From assembly GCA_944320775.1 (NCBI GenBank), contig CALUIV010000009.1:21633-85632 (forward strand): 64,000 nt of DNA, written 5' to 3'. A model generated the notes under the pieces. The model saw only the letters and a program-made list of their open reading frames with translations. It did not search any database and had not been told where the DNA came from. The translations under genes were made by a program, and so were the position numbers. The stretch comes from an uncultured Paraprevotella sp. GTDB taxonomy: Bacteria; Bacteroidota; Bacteroidia; Bacteroidales; Bacteroidaceae. Below, piece by piece: positions 26,279 to 35,474 of the stretch (positions are counted from its first letter, which is position 1; every line of letters starts with the position of its first letter).

Positions 26279-27139
26279 ATGGCTTATAATTTATTAAAAG
26301 GAAAACGCGGTATTATCTTCGGTGCTTTGAACGATGCTTCTATCGCATGGAAAGTGGCAGAACGTGCCGTTGAAGAGGGTGCGCAGATTGTATTGACCAA
26401 TACACCGGTAGCTTGCCGTATGGGTACTATTGCAGAACTGGCGGAAAAAACCAATGCTCAAGTGATTCCCGCTGATGCAACGTCGGTAGAAGATTTGAAC
26501 AATCTCTTCGTGCAGGCACAGGAAGTATTGGGTGGAAAGATTGACTTTGTACTCCATTCTGTTGCCATGAGTGCCAATATGCGTAAAAAGCGTACATATG
26601 ATGACTTGGATTATAATCTGTTGGGTAAGACGCTGGATATTTCGGCTATTTCATTTCACAAGATGATCCAGGTAGCCAAGAAGTTGGATGCCATTAACGA
26701 AAATGGTTCTATTTTGGCTTTGAGTTATGTTGCTGCGCAGCGTACTTTCTTTGGTTACAACGATATGGCTGATGCCAAATCATTACTGGAATCAATTGCC
26801 CGTAGTTTTGGATATATATATGGACGTGAGAAAGGTGTTCGTATCAATACGATTTCTCAGTCTCCGACTTTCACTACAGCCGGTGGTGGTATCAAGGGTT
26901 TTGACGGCTTGTATGATTTCAGTGACCGTATGTCGCCTCTGGGTAACGCAAGTGCTGATGAATGTGCTGATTATTGTGTAGTTATGTTCTCAGATTTGAC
27001 TAAGAAAGTAACTATGCAGAATTTGTATCACGATGGTGGTTTCTCTAACATGGGTATGTCATTACGTGGTATGACTCAGTATGAAAAGTCATTTATTGAT
27101 GAAAACCGTGATGAGAACGGAAAGATTATCTACGGATAA
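26279..27139 (+). CDS. fabI: Enoyl-[acyl-carrier-protein] reductase (NADH) FabI
   Basis: FabI, 286 residues, performs the last reduction of each fatty-acid elongation cycle (trans-2-enoyl-ACP to acyl-ACP). It is a short-chain dehydrogenase with the FabI-specific N-terminus 'LLKGKRGIIFGALNDASIAW' (the GxxxxxSIAW nucleotide loop) and the catalytic pair in 'FFGYNDMADAKSLLESIAR' (Tyr-x6-Lys, typical of FabI). The 'HSVAMS' segment lies in the cofactor domain. Its presence suggests triclosan-type inhibitor sensitivity, provided no FabK or FabV exists elsewhere. It is monocistronic: its own promoter with a palindromic site upstream and a bidirectional terminator downstream. fabD lies separately at 37.3 kb. 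Confidence 0.96.
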   Translation: MAYNLLKGKRGIIFGALNDASIAWKVAERAVEEGAQIVLTNTPVACRMGTIAELAEKTNAQVIPADATSVEDLNNLFVQAQEVLGGKIDFVLHSVAMSANMRKKRTYDDLDYNLLGKTLDISAISFHKMIQVAKKLDAINENGSILALSYVAAQRTFFGYNDMADAKSLLESIARSFGYIYGREKGVRINTISQSPTFTTAGGGIKGFDGLYDFSDRMSPLGNASADECADYCVVMFSDLTKKVTMQNLYHDGGFSNMGMSLRGMTQYEKSFIDENRDENGKIIYG

Positions 27140-27165
27140 TATTTCAGTTTTTGTACATAAACGAT

Positions 27166-27210
27166 AAAAATTAAGAGCAGCTATCTTTAGATAACTGCTC
27201 TTAATTTTTT
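27166..27210. terminator. Bidirectional terminator between fabI and the DUF3298 gene
   Basis: A long stem, AAAATTAAGAGCAG (27167-27180) and TATCT (27182-27186), pairs with AGATA and CTGCTCTTAATTTT up to 27208. T-runs on both strands serve converging genes. Confidence 0.88.
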
Positions 27211-27226
27211 CTTTATATATAACTTG

Positions 27227-28072
27227 TTATTCCTCGTTTTCTTCAGTTTCTGTCAGTTGTTGTGCAGTAGAAGTCAGAGAAGAATAGATCTGTTCGTATG
27301 GAATGGTACAAGTAGGATTTCCTGCTGCATAAGGAGCTATTTCATACTGTTGGTAAACGAATTGTACGCCTTCTTCTGTTAGAACAGGAGGAGTTACCGG
27401 TAGTGGGAATAGGTATGCATTGGTTCCGTCGAACAGATATTGTTTCAGTTCTTCGTCAGTTTTTACCTTGAAATACGTTTTAATGTTTTCCCGGATCATT
27501 TCCCGAACGGCATATATACTATCGTGTTTAATCATATCCCAACCGAAAATACGGCCGTCGTCTTTCCGGAATGTGGCATAAGTGATATAGCGTCCGCCAT
27601 GTGCTCCGCCGGTAAAATTATAGTTATAGACCTGATAAGATATACTTCGGGGAGTTTCATATACTGGTTGAATTACCCAGTCATACGTATAGCTCACATT
27701 ACGCTCCGCATATTCATCCAGTTCCTCAATCGCATTTTTGATGAGCATATCGGCATAGTAGTCTACGACATGCTCCAAAGTATCCAGGCTATAAGTATAG
27801 TATCCGCCGAGTTGTTCGTTTGTCCATTCTTTAATGTTTCGTTTTAAGTTTTCCGGACCTTGTTTGGGGTATATGATGTTAGCCGTAAATGAGGCCTGTG
27901 CATGCGTACTGAAGGTCGAATCCATTTTTTCGAAATTCAGTGTATCATATACAATCTTGTCTGGTTCATTTTTTTCTGACGTTGTATTGTTCCAACAGGA
28001 AGATAAGGTCAGGCAAGTTGCGGTTGCTGCCATCAGTAATCTTGCTAATGAGTTTGACTTTTTCATATTCAT
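27227..28072 (-). CDS. DUF3298/DUF4163 domain lipoprotein
   Basis: Lipoprotein of 281 residues. The signal peptide ends in LTLSSC with the lipidated Cys26 (or Cys24 if Met3 is used). Residues about 45-150 fit DUF4163 and 160-260 fit DUF3298; the linking segment 'YNFTGGAHGGRYITYATF' carries the family signature TGGAHG. Homologues such as RsiV of Bacillus use this fold to bind lysozyme and control a sigma factor, but this copy lacks an anti-sigma domain and transmembrane helix, so that role should not be transferred. It is probably an envelope protein of unknown ligand. It stands alone, converging on fabI. Confidence 0.85.
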   Translation of the reverse strand: MNMKKSNSLARLLMAATATCLTLSSCWNNTTSEKNEPDKIVYDTLNFEKMDSTFSTHAQASFTANIIYPKQGPENLKRNIKEWTNEQLGGYYTYSLDTLEHVVDYYADMLIKNAIEELDEYAERNVSYTYDWVIQPVYETPRSISYQVYNYNFTGGAHGGRYITYATFRKDDGRIFGWDMIKHDSIYAVREMIRENIKTYFKVKTDEELKQYLFDGTNAYLFPLPVTPPVLTEEGVQFVYQQYEIAPYAAGNPTCTIPYEQIYSSLTSTAQQLTETEENEE

Positions 28073-28829
28073 TCGTTTTCGTTTTTATTTTAGGATAAAG
28101 ATATAGAGATATTTTAGATTGCAGTTATCGTTTCATGTTAATTCATGTTACTTGATTATTAAACCGGTAATATAATGGATATTTTCATTCATATTGTATG
28201 GCTTTTCGATTATTTTTAGTTTTGACATAATGGTTTATAATTGCCCGTTTCTGTGTGAATTTGCTTTTATTTCTTTTATATTTCGAATTTTATATATTTC
28301 CTGGATATCTGTTCTGATAGCTTATTATATGATTTATATCTGTCAGAATATGTTATATAGCAGAAATTTTATCTGTTTAAGGGTGTTTATATGTTATTCA
28401 AAACAGTTATATTTGAAAAGGAAGTGCCGATCTGTGTATGTTCAGATGCCGATCTCGATTTTCTATTGTTGCCATCTCGCAATTCTGTTTCCAAAAAAAG
28501 TTGGATTTTCAGCTCTAAAATGCAATTTATAATTCTAGATGCATCTTTTCCTATTTCGCAAATTTTGGTAATATTATGTTGATTATGAGTTAGTTGTTTG
28601 GAAATTGGCTGTTCAATACTACGTTATTTAAATTATTTCAGTCAGGGAGCAGGATTTCGCTTAATTTCAGTCTATGAAATTTTCAATTTGTCATGAGTAA
28701 CAAAATGAAAATATAGGTTATGATTGGAAGTCTTGTTAATAAATCTGTTTCTATTATTAAATAGGTTAAACGGAATAAACTTTTTTAGTTTTAAATAGTC
28801 ATAAGAAAAAATTTACCTAAATAACGAAT
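28073..28829. other. 757-base AT-rich intergenic region
   Basis: A long gap between the divergent DUF3298 gene and the RND operon. Open frames of 112 and 63 codons (28194-28532 and 28391-28582, plus strand) have no recognisable motif, are rich in Ile/Phe/Tyr/Cys as expected from AT-rich noise, and I do not call them. A less AT-rich patch (28421-28500) carries a direct repeat TGCCGATCT 24 bases apart. The 3' part should contain the promoter of the efflux operon, but no clear TAnnTTTG box was found. A small RNA or decayed gene is possible but not shown. Confidence 0.6.
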
Positions 28830-29912
28830 ATGAATAAAAAAGCTAAATGGACACTGGTCGGGCTTATTGTGGCCGGACTGGTGGGATGGGGGATTTATTC
28901 GCAAATGCCCAAAGAAAATGGTGAATTGGCAGATGCGGAAAAAGTCGTAACCAACAAGACAAAAACAAAGCAGAAACTAAACGTGAATGCTGTAGTGATT
29001 AAGACTGGAAAGATTACTGATGAGATTCAGGTTACCGGATTGCTTTTACCCGATGAAGAAGTTGATCTTTCTTTTGAAACTTCTGGAAAGGTCGTATCCA
29101 TTGATTTTCAGGAAGGGGCGCGCGTGAAACAAGGACAGTTGCTGGCTAAGGTCAACGACCGTCAGTTGCAGGCAGAGCTCAAACGGCTCAAGGCACAGGA
29201 AAAACTGGCTCAGGACCGTGTGTATCGTCAGCGTGTGCTCTTGCAGAAAGATGCCGTCAGTCAGGAAGCCTATGAACAGGTGAAGACGGAATATGCTACT
29301 TTGCAGGCTGAGATAGATATGGTGCTGGCACAGATTGATCTGACGGAATTACGTGCGCCGTTTGACGGAATTATTGGTTTGCGTCAGATTAGTGTCGGTG
29401 CTTATGCATCACCGTCTACGGTTGTTAGTAAACTTACGCGTGTGACACCACTTAAGGTCGAATTTTCTGTTCCGGAACGTTACGCAGCCGATATTCAGCC
29501 GGGTATTGGACTGGATTTCTCGGTAGACGGTTATTTGAAGCCTTTCCAAGCTAAAGTATATGCCAAGGAGTCTGCCATTGACCGGAATACGCATACGCTG
29601 GCTGTACGTGCAACATATCCGAATACAAATGGCAGACTGACTCCGGGACGTTACACCAGTATTCGTTTGAAAAAGGAAGAAATTGATGATGCTATAGCTA
29701 TACCGGCAGAGGCAATTGTTCCTGAAATGGGAAAAGACAAGGTGTTCCTCTATCGTTCCGGTAAAGCGCAACCTGTAGAAATCAAGACAGGAATCCGTAC
29801 AGAATCGCAAGTACAAGTACTTAAGGGACTGCAGGTCGGTGATACGCTGATCGTATCCGGAACATTGCAGTTGCGTACTGATTTGCCTGTAATTCTGGAT
29901 CGTGTAGACTGA
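28830..29912 (+). CDS. RND efflux periplasmic adaptor subunit (AcrA/MexA family)
   Basis: Membrane-fusion protein of 360 residues linking the RND pump to the outer-membrane channel. A single N-terminal membrane anchor (about 6-24, KAKWTLVGLIVAGLVGWGIY) replaces a cleavable lipid anchor. Then come a barrel-sandwich/lipoyl half ('VDLSFETSGKVVSIDFQEGARVKQGQLLAKV'-like, about 72-105), a coiled-coil hairpin (110-165), the returning lipoyl half ('LRAPFDGIIGLRQISVGAY'), a beta-barrel domain and a membrane-proximal domain ending 'GTLQLRTDLPVILD'. It is first in an operon with the pump (35-base gap) and channel. No local regulator gene is present. Confidence 0.94.
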   Translation: MNKKAKWTLVGLIVAGLVGWGIYSQMPKENGELADAEKVVTNKTKTKQKLNVNAVVIKTGKITDEIQVTGLLLPDEEVDLSFETSGKVVSIDFQEGARVKQGQLLAKVNDRQLQAELKRLKAQEKLAQDRVYRQRVLLQKDAVSQEAYEQVKTEYATLQAEIDMVLAQIDLTELRAPFDGIIGLRQISVGAYASPSTVVSKLTRVTPLKVEFSVPERYAADIQPGIGLDFSVDGYLKPFQAKVYAKESAIDRNTHTLAVRATYPNTNGRLTPGRYTSIRLKKEEIDDAIAIPAEAIVPEMGKDKVFLYRSGKAQPVEIKTGIRTESQVQVLKGLQVGDTLIVSGTLQLRTDLPVILDRVD

Positions 29913-29947
29913 TATTTATTAATGGACAATAATCGAAGACAAGCTTT

Positions 29948-32900
29948 ATGAATATATCAGAATTAAGTATACGTCGACCGGTACTGGCTACGGTGATTAC
30001 GATCATTATCTTGTTGTTCGGTGCCATCGGTTATATGTATCTGGGTGTGCGTGAATATCCCTCGGTAGACAATCCGATCATATCTGTTTCGTGCTCTTAT
30101 CCGGGTGCAAATGCTGATGTGATCGAGAATCAGATTACCGAGCCTTTGGAACAGAATATAAATGGTATTCCCGGTATCCGGTCGCTTTCCAGTGTGAGTC
30201 AGCAAGGACAAAGCCGTATTACGGTTGAGTTTGAGTTGTCTGTCGATCTGGAGACTGCAGCCAATGACGTTCGCGACAAGGTTTCACGAGCACAGCGTTA
30301 TTTACCCCGAGACTGTGACCCGCCGACTGTTTCCAAGGCCGATGCTGATGCTTCGCCGATTTTAATGGTAGCACTGCAAAGTGAGAAGCGTTCTTTGCTT
30401 GAACTGAGTGAGATTGCCGATTTGACGGTAAAGGAACAGTTGCAGACGATTCCGGATGTGAGTAGTGTGTCTATCTGGGGTGAAAAGAAATATTCCATGC
30501 GTTTGTGGCTTGACCCGTTGAAGATGGCCGGACTTGGCATTACGCCTATAGATGTAAAGAATGCTGTTGAGCGTGAAAATGTGGAATTGCCTTCCGGTAG
30601 TATTGAAGGAAATACGATTGAACTGTCTATCCGGACAATGGGTCTGATGAATACGGCCAAGATGTTCAATGATTTGATTATCCGTAACGATGGAAACCAG
30701 ATTGTGCGTTTCAGTGATATTGGTCGTGCCGAGTTGGGTGCAGCTGACATCAAGAGCTATATGAAGATGAATGGCGTTCCGATGGTGGGTGTAGTAGTTG
30801 TTCCCCAGCCTGGTGCCAACCATATTAATATTGCCGATGCCGTGTATCAGCGTATGGAACAGATGCGCAAGGATTTGCCAGAGGATGTGACCTATTCTTA
30901 TGGTTTTGACAATACTAAGTTCATCCGTGCTTCTATTAACGAGGTGAAGCAGACGGTTTATGAGGCTTTTGTCCTGGTGATCATCATCATCTTCTTGTTC
31001 TTGCGCGACTGGCGTGTTACTCTGGTGCCTTGTATTGTCATTCCGGTTTCCTTGATCGGATCGTTCTTTGTGATGTATGTAGCCGGTTTCTCTATCAATG
31101 TCTTGACGATGCTGGCTATTGTGTTGGCTGTGGGTCTGGTGGTCGATGATGCGATTGTGATGACCGAAAATATTTATATCCGTATTGAACAGGGTATGAA
31201 ACCCAAGGCTGCCGGTATCGAAGGAGCTAAGGAAATTTTCTTTGCCGTGATTTCAACTACGGTGACTTTGGTGGCTGTATTTTTCCCGATTGTCTTTATG
31301 GAAGGTACCACCGGCCGTCTGTTCCGTGAATTCAGTATGGTAATTTCGGGTTCAGTGGTTATTTCCTCAATTGCAGCGTTGACCTTTACGCCGATGTTGG
31401 CTACAAAAATTTTGGTTCACAAAGAAAAAAAGAGCTGGTTTTACCGTAAGACTGAGCCTTTCTTTGAGGGATTGAATAATCTGTATATGCGTTCTCTAGG
31501 TGCGGTTCTTCGTCATCGAATCTGGACAATTCCGTTTATGTTACTGACATTCGGTTTGATCATATGGTTGTGGAATACTATTCCGTCTGAAATGGCGCCA
31601 CTTGAAGACCGTTCTCAGATTACAATCAATACTCGTGGTGCGGAGGGTGTGACTTATGAGTATATCCGCGATTATACAGAAGACATCAATCAGCTTGTAG
31701 ATTCGATCGTGCCCGATGCAGAAGCCGTTACAGCCCGTGTATCCAGTGGTAGTGGTAATGTTCAGATTACGCTGAAAAACATGGCCGACCGTGATTATAC
31801 ACAGATGGAGGTAGCTGAGAAGATTTCCAAGGCTATTCGTACAAAAACGAAAGCTCGTTCTTTTGTACAGCAGCAGAGTTCATTTGGAGGTCGTCGGGCC
31901 AGTATGCCGATTCAATATGTGTTGCAGGCGACAAACATTGAAAAACTGGAAGAGGTGTTGCCTAAGTTCATGGCAAAAGTCAATGAGAACCCGGTATTCC
32001 AGATGGCTGATGTGGATTTGAAATTCAGCAAACCCGAAGCACGTATCGTCATCAATCGTGATAAAGCAAACGTGATGGGAGTCAGCACAAAAGATCTTTC
32101 CCAAACCCTTCAGTACGGCTTAAGCGGACAGCGTATGGGTTATTTTTATATGAATGGAAAGCAATATGAGATTTTAGGTGAGATCAACCGTCAGCAGCGT
32201 AACAAACCTTCAGATCTGCGTTCAATTTATTTACGCAGTAGTGACGGTAAGATGGTACAGATGGACAACTTGATCGAACTGGAGAATAGTATTTCACCTC
32301 CGAAGCTCTACCGTTACAACCGTTTCGTGTCAGCAACGATTTCAACGGGACTGGCCGAGGGTAAAACGATAGGTGAAGGATTGGATGAAATGGACAAGAT
32401 CGCCAAAGAGGTTCTCGACGATACGTTCCGTACTTCCTTGACCGGTGATTCCAAGGAATATCGGGAGAGTTCTTCCAGTCTTATGTTTGCTTTCTTGCTG
32501 GCATTGGTCCTGATCTATTTGATTCTGGCTGCCCAGTTCGAGAGTTTTAAGGATCCGTTCATTATTATGCTTACGGTTCCGCTGGCGATTGCCGGTGCTC
32601 TTGTCTTTATGTATTTTAACGACATTACGATGAATATCTTCAGTCAGATCGGTATTATCATGCTGATTGGTCTGGTGGCAAAAAACGGTATCCTTATCGT
32701 AGAATTTGCTAATCAGAAGCAGGAAACGGGTATTGATAAGATGAAAGCTATTCAGGATGCGGCGTTACAACGTTTACGTCCGATTCTGATGACGAGTGCA
32801 TCTACAGTACTCGGATTGATTCCGTTGGCTTTTGCTACAGGCGAAGGTTGTAATCAGCGTATTGCCATGGGTATTGCCGTTGTAGGCGGTATGGTCGTAT

Positions 32901-32980
32901 CAACGTTCCTGACGATGTATATCGTGCCCTCAATATACAGTTATATATCCACAAATCGTATTAAAAAGAATGTTGCATGA
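29948..32980 (+). CDS. RND multidrug efflux permease (HAE1/AcrB family)
   Basis: Proton-driven inner-membrane pump of 1010 residues. It has the HAE1 layout: TM1 at 12-30, a large periplasmic loop beginning 'YPSVDNPIISVSCSYPGANADVIENQITEPLE', a TM2-TM6 cluster, a second loop, and TM8-TM12. TM4 carries the two proton-relay aspartates in 'VGLVVDDAIVMTENIYIRIE'; 'FLLALVLIYLILAAQFESF' and 'GLVAKNGILIVEFANQ' are typical of TM8 and TM10-11. It is trimeric and extrudes drugs, bile salts or other amphiphiles; substrates cannot be read. Its last 4 bases overlap the start of the outer-membrane channel gene (ATGA), indicating translational coupling. Confidence 0.96.
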   Translation: MNISELSIRRPVLATVITIIILLFGAIGYMYLGVREYPSVDNPIISVSCSYPGANADVIENQITEPLEQNINGIPGIRSLSSVSQQGQSRITVEFELSVDLETAANDVRDKVSRAQRYLPRDCDPPTVSKADADASPILMVALQSEKRSLLELSEIADLTVKEQLQTIPDVSSVSIWGEKKYSMRLWLDPLKMAGLGITPIDVKNAVERENVELPSGSIEGNTIELSIRTMGLMNTAKMFNDLIIRNDGNQIVRFSDIGRAELGAADIKSYMKMNGVPMVGVVVVPQPGANHINIADAVYQRMEQMRKDLPEDVTYSYGFDNTKFIRASINEVKQTVYEAFVLVIIIIFLFLRDWRVTLVPCIVIPVSLIGSFFVMYVAGFSINVLTMLAIVLAVGLVVDDAIVMTENIYIRIEQGMKPKAAGIEGAKEIFFAVISTTVTLVAVFFPIVFMEGTTGRLFREFSMVISGSVVISSIAALTFTPMLATKILVHKEKKSWFYRKTEPFFEGLNNLYMRSLGAVLRHRIWTIPFMLLTFGLIIWLWNTIPSEMAPLEDRSQITINTRGAEGVTYEYIRDYTEDINQLVDSIVPDAEAVTARVSSGSGNVQITLKNMADRDYTQMEVAEKISKAIRTKTKARSFVQQQSSFGGRRASMPIQYVLQATNIEKLEEVLPKFMAKVNENPVFQMADVDLKFSKPEARIVINRDKANVMGVSTKDLSQTLQYGLSGQRMGYFYMNGKQYEILGEINRQQRNKPSDLRSIYLRSSDGKMVQMDNLIELENSISPPKLYRYNRFVSATISTGLAEGKTIGEGLDEMDKIAKEVLDDTFRTSLTGDSKEYRESSSSLMFAFLLALVLIYLILAAQFESFKDPFIIMLTVPLAIAGALVFMYFNDITMNIFSQIGIIMLIGLVAKNGILIVEFANQKQETGIDKMKAIQDAALQRLRPILMTSASTVLGLIPLAFATGEGCNQRIAMGIAVVGGMVVSTFLTMYIVPSIYSYISTNRIKKNVA

Positions 32981-34308
32981 ATAAGATAAGTTTTTTGGCA
33001 ACGGCGTTTATATGGTGTTTGGCTTCTGTTGTTTCTGCACAGGAGGAACCAGAGGTTTATACGTTGAAACGTTGCCTGGAAATTGGATTGGAAAACAATT
33101 ATTCCATTCGCCTGGTCAAGATCGACCAGCAAGTCAGTGACAATAATGCTACACCGGCCAATGCCGGTTTATTGCCGACATTGGATCTGACCGGTGGATA
33201 TAACGGTGATTTGGGAACCACTCGTACGGAAGCCCGTGATACTGGAATGCGTACCAAAGAAGGTGCCGCGTATGACCAGGGGGTCAATGTGAATTTGGGA
33301 TTAAACTGGACTTTGTTCGATGGGTTCAATCTCATTACAAATTATAAGCAGTTGCAGTTACTCAAGCAGCAAGGTGAACTGAACACTCGTATCGCCGTAG
33401 AAGATTTTATTGCTGCTCTGGCTTCGGAATATTATAATTTTATCCAGCAGAAAATTCGTCTGAAGAATTTCCATTATGCTATGATGCTGTCAAAGGAGCG
33501 TATGCGTATTGTCGAAGAACGTTTTCACATCGGTAACTTTTCGCGACTGGATTATCAGCAGGCTAAGGTGGATTTCAATGCTGACAGTGCGCAATACATG
33601 AAACAACAGGAAGCATTGGCTACCTCTAAAATCAAGCTGAACGAATTGATGTCCAACGAGGATGTAAACCGTTGGTTGATTATTCGTGATACGCTGATCA
33701 ATGTTAATCCGGATTTTGTCTATGCCGACCTTTGGAAGTCAACTTTGCTGACCAATGCAAGCCTTTTGCGGGCAGATCAAAATACGCGGCTTTCCGAGAT
33801 GGCACTGAAGAAAGTGCTTTCGCGCAATTATCCGTATGTAAAGTTGAATGCGGGGTATGGCTATAGTTATAACCGATATGGTTTGACTTCAACACGGATG
33901 CGCGATAATTGGGGGTTGAATGCCGGACTTACTGTTGGTATTAATCTGTTCGATGGAGCGAAGAAGGCCGAACGTGCCAATGCCCGTTTGGAAATCGAGA
34001 ACACAAAACTCGTGCGTGAACAGCTGGAATTGTCTTTGAAGGCCGACATGAGCAATCTTTGGCAGTCTTATCAAAATAACCTTCAGATGTTGCAACTTGA
34101 ACGTCAGAACCTCGTAACGGCCCGTGAGAATTATGAAATTGCTCATGAACGTTATATGCTTGGCGATTTGTCGGGTTTTGAAATGCGCGAAGCACAGAAG
34201 AGTTTGTTGGATGCGGAAGAGCGTCTGCTTTCAGCCGAATACAATACGAAGATGTGCGAAATATCTCTGTTGCAGTTGAGTGGCAATATCATGACTTATT
34301 TGAATTGA
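32977..34308 (+). CDS. TolC/OprM-type outer-membrane efflux protein
   Basis: Outer-membrane channel of 443 residues with a signal peptide (about 1-21, ASVVSA-Q) and two outer-membrane-efflux-protein repeats typical of TolC family coiled-coil barrels. Family landmarks are 'YTLKRCLEIGLENNYSIR' at the mature N-terminus and the related second repeat 'REQLELSLKADMSNLWQSYQNN'. No lipobox is present, unlike OprM. It completes the tripartite pump. It starts 4 bases inside the permease gene and is followed after 55 bases by an HlyD-like adaptor gene. Confidence 0.93.
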   Translation: MNKISFLATAFIWCLASVVSAQEEPEVYTLKRCLEIGLENNYSIRLVKIDQQVSDNNATPANAGLLPTLDLTGGYNGDLGTTRTEARDTGMRTKEGAAYDQGVNVNLGLNWTLFDGFNLITNYKQLQLLKQQGELNTRIAVEDFIAALASEYYNFIQQKIRLKNFHYAMMLSKERMRIVEERFHIGNFSRLDYQQAKVDFNADSAQYMKQQEALATSKIKLNELMSNEDVNRWLIIRDTLINVNPDFVYADLWKSTLLTNASLLRADQNTRLSEMALKKVLSRNYPYVKLNAGYGYSYNRYGLTSTRMRDNWGLNAGLTVGINLFDGAKKAERANARLEIENTKLVREQLELSLKADMSNLWQSYQNNLQMLQLERQNLVTARENYEIAHERYMLGDLSGFEMREAQKSLLDAEERLLSAEYNTKMCEISLLQLSGNIMTYLN

Positions 34309-34363
34309 TGTATTCATTAGACTGTATGGTCATTTATTTAGTATAGAAGGCGGAGGAATCAAA

Positions 34364-35377
34364 ATGGAAGAAATTCAGCAAAAGAAACATTCCACATGGA
34401 AGTGGGGACTTTTAGCATTCCTCATTTTGTTGATGATTGGTGTTGTGGTTAGTTTTGTTTTTATCTTCTTTCCGTTGAATCGGGAAAAACGAGCTATAGA
34501 GGCACATATTTCCTGTTTGGTTCTTCCGCAGCAGGCACGTGTTGCAGGTGTTGTTACCGCTATCCGCTTTCATAAGGGTATGCGGGTGAATCGGGGGGAT
34601 ACATTAGTTTTGCTTCAGGATAGTACGTATCGGATGTTCGTTCATAAGGCTTCTTCTGAGTTGAACGCCAGTATGGAGATTAAACGTCAGGCTGATGAGG
34701 CTGTTTATGAACAGAATACCAGATATGAAAGATGCAAATATCAGGCAGACAGTGTACGTCGTGTGTTGGAAGAAAAGGAACAGGTATACTATCGTTATGA
34801 AGATTTGTTCCAGACACAAAAGGTTTCCTATGAGATGTATCGGGCTGCTCAGGAGGAGGCTCAGGCGCAGCAAGAAGTTTACGCACGCTATGAAGGTAGT
34901 CGAAAGGATGCTGAACTTATTTTAGCTGAGCTGTTGGGAAAACAGAAGATTGCGGTATCGCAGTATGATGCTTGTCGTGCAGCTTTAGAGTTGGCTGAAT
35001 ACAATCTAAACCAATGTGTAGTTCTGGCTACAGACAGTGGACTTATAGATCGTGTTCTGATAGCAGAAGGGGCCTATGTTGAAGTTGGAAAACCTTTGGT
35101 CGGACTAGTCCCTGATCAGGGGAAATGGGTGACTGCCTGCTTTTCGGATGATATGTTGTCTGATGTTGCAGGCGATGCAATTGTAGATGTCCGGGTTCAA
35201 TTGCGCGGTCAGTGTTATGATTGGCAAGGGCGTGTTATTGAGGACACTCCGATGGATATGCCCGTTCATGGGCAAGGAAGTGGAACTTTTGTCCGTACGG
35301 TAACTCTGCCCCATTTGCCCGACAGCTTATTTGCCCGGCTCTATGACGGTCTGTCTGTCGACGTAATCTTGGAATAA
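34364..35377 (+). CDS. HlyD/EmrA-like secretion protein without a partner transporter
   Basis: Adaptor protein of 337 residues with a cytoplasmic N-terminus, one membrane helix (about 14-39), a split lipoyl domain ('LPQQARVAGVVTAIRFHKGMRVNRGD' and 'VVLATDSGLIDRVLIAEGAYVEVGKPL'), a long charged coiled-coil hairpin (about 95-215) and a C-terminal beta domain. This is the EmrA/HlyD layout, which normally works with an MFS or ABC transporter. No such transporter gene is adjacent; instead it ends the RND-TolC operon, and a strong terminator follows. It may share the TolC homologue with a transporter encoded elsewhere (inference). The gap to the preceding gene is 55 bases, with a purine-rich GGCGGAGG stretch upstream of its ATG. 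Confidence 0.86.
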   Translation: MEEIQQKKHSTWKWGLLAFLILLMIGVVVSFVFIFFPLNREKRAIEAHISCLVLPQQARVAGVVTAIRFHKGMRVNRGDTLVLLQDSTYRMFVHKASSELNASMEIKRQADEAVYEQNTRYERCKYQADSVRRVLEEKEQVYYRYEDLFQTQKVSYEMYRAAQEEAQAQQEVYARYEGSRKDAELILAELLGKQKIAVSQYDACRAALELAEYNLNQCVVLATDSGLIDRVLIAEGAYVEVGKPLVGLVPDQGKWVTACFSDDMLSDVAGDAIVDVRVQLRGQCYDWQGRVIEDTPMDMPVHGQGSGTFVRTVTLPHLPDSLFARLYDGLSVDVILE

Positions 35378-35397
35378 AAATGAAGGGCATCCAATAG

Positions 35398-35444
35398 AAA
35401 AGCCTCATCGCATGCCATAAATGATTTTGCGATGAGGCTTTTTG
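35398..35444. terminator. Bidirectional terminator between the HlyD and amylase genes
   Basis: A stem of about 15 bp, AAAGCCTCATCGCA (from 35398) with TGCGATGAGGCTTTTT (to 35443), is flanked by A's and T's. It serves converging genes. Confidence 0.88.
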
Positions 35445-35474
35445 TTATTTTAAATAGGGGTATACCGTATATTT

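Noticed and set aside
27227-28072. DUF3298 lipoprotein as an RsiV-like lysozyme sensor/anti-sigma factor
   Set aside because: No anti-sigma domain, no membrane helix and no adjacent sigma factor gene.
28194-28582. Open frames of 112 and 63 codons in the AT-rich gap
   Set aside because: No start signal, no family motif, amino-acid composition expected from AT-rich non-coding DNA.
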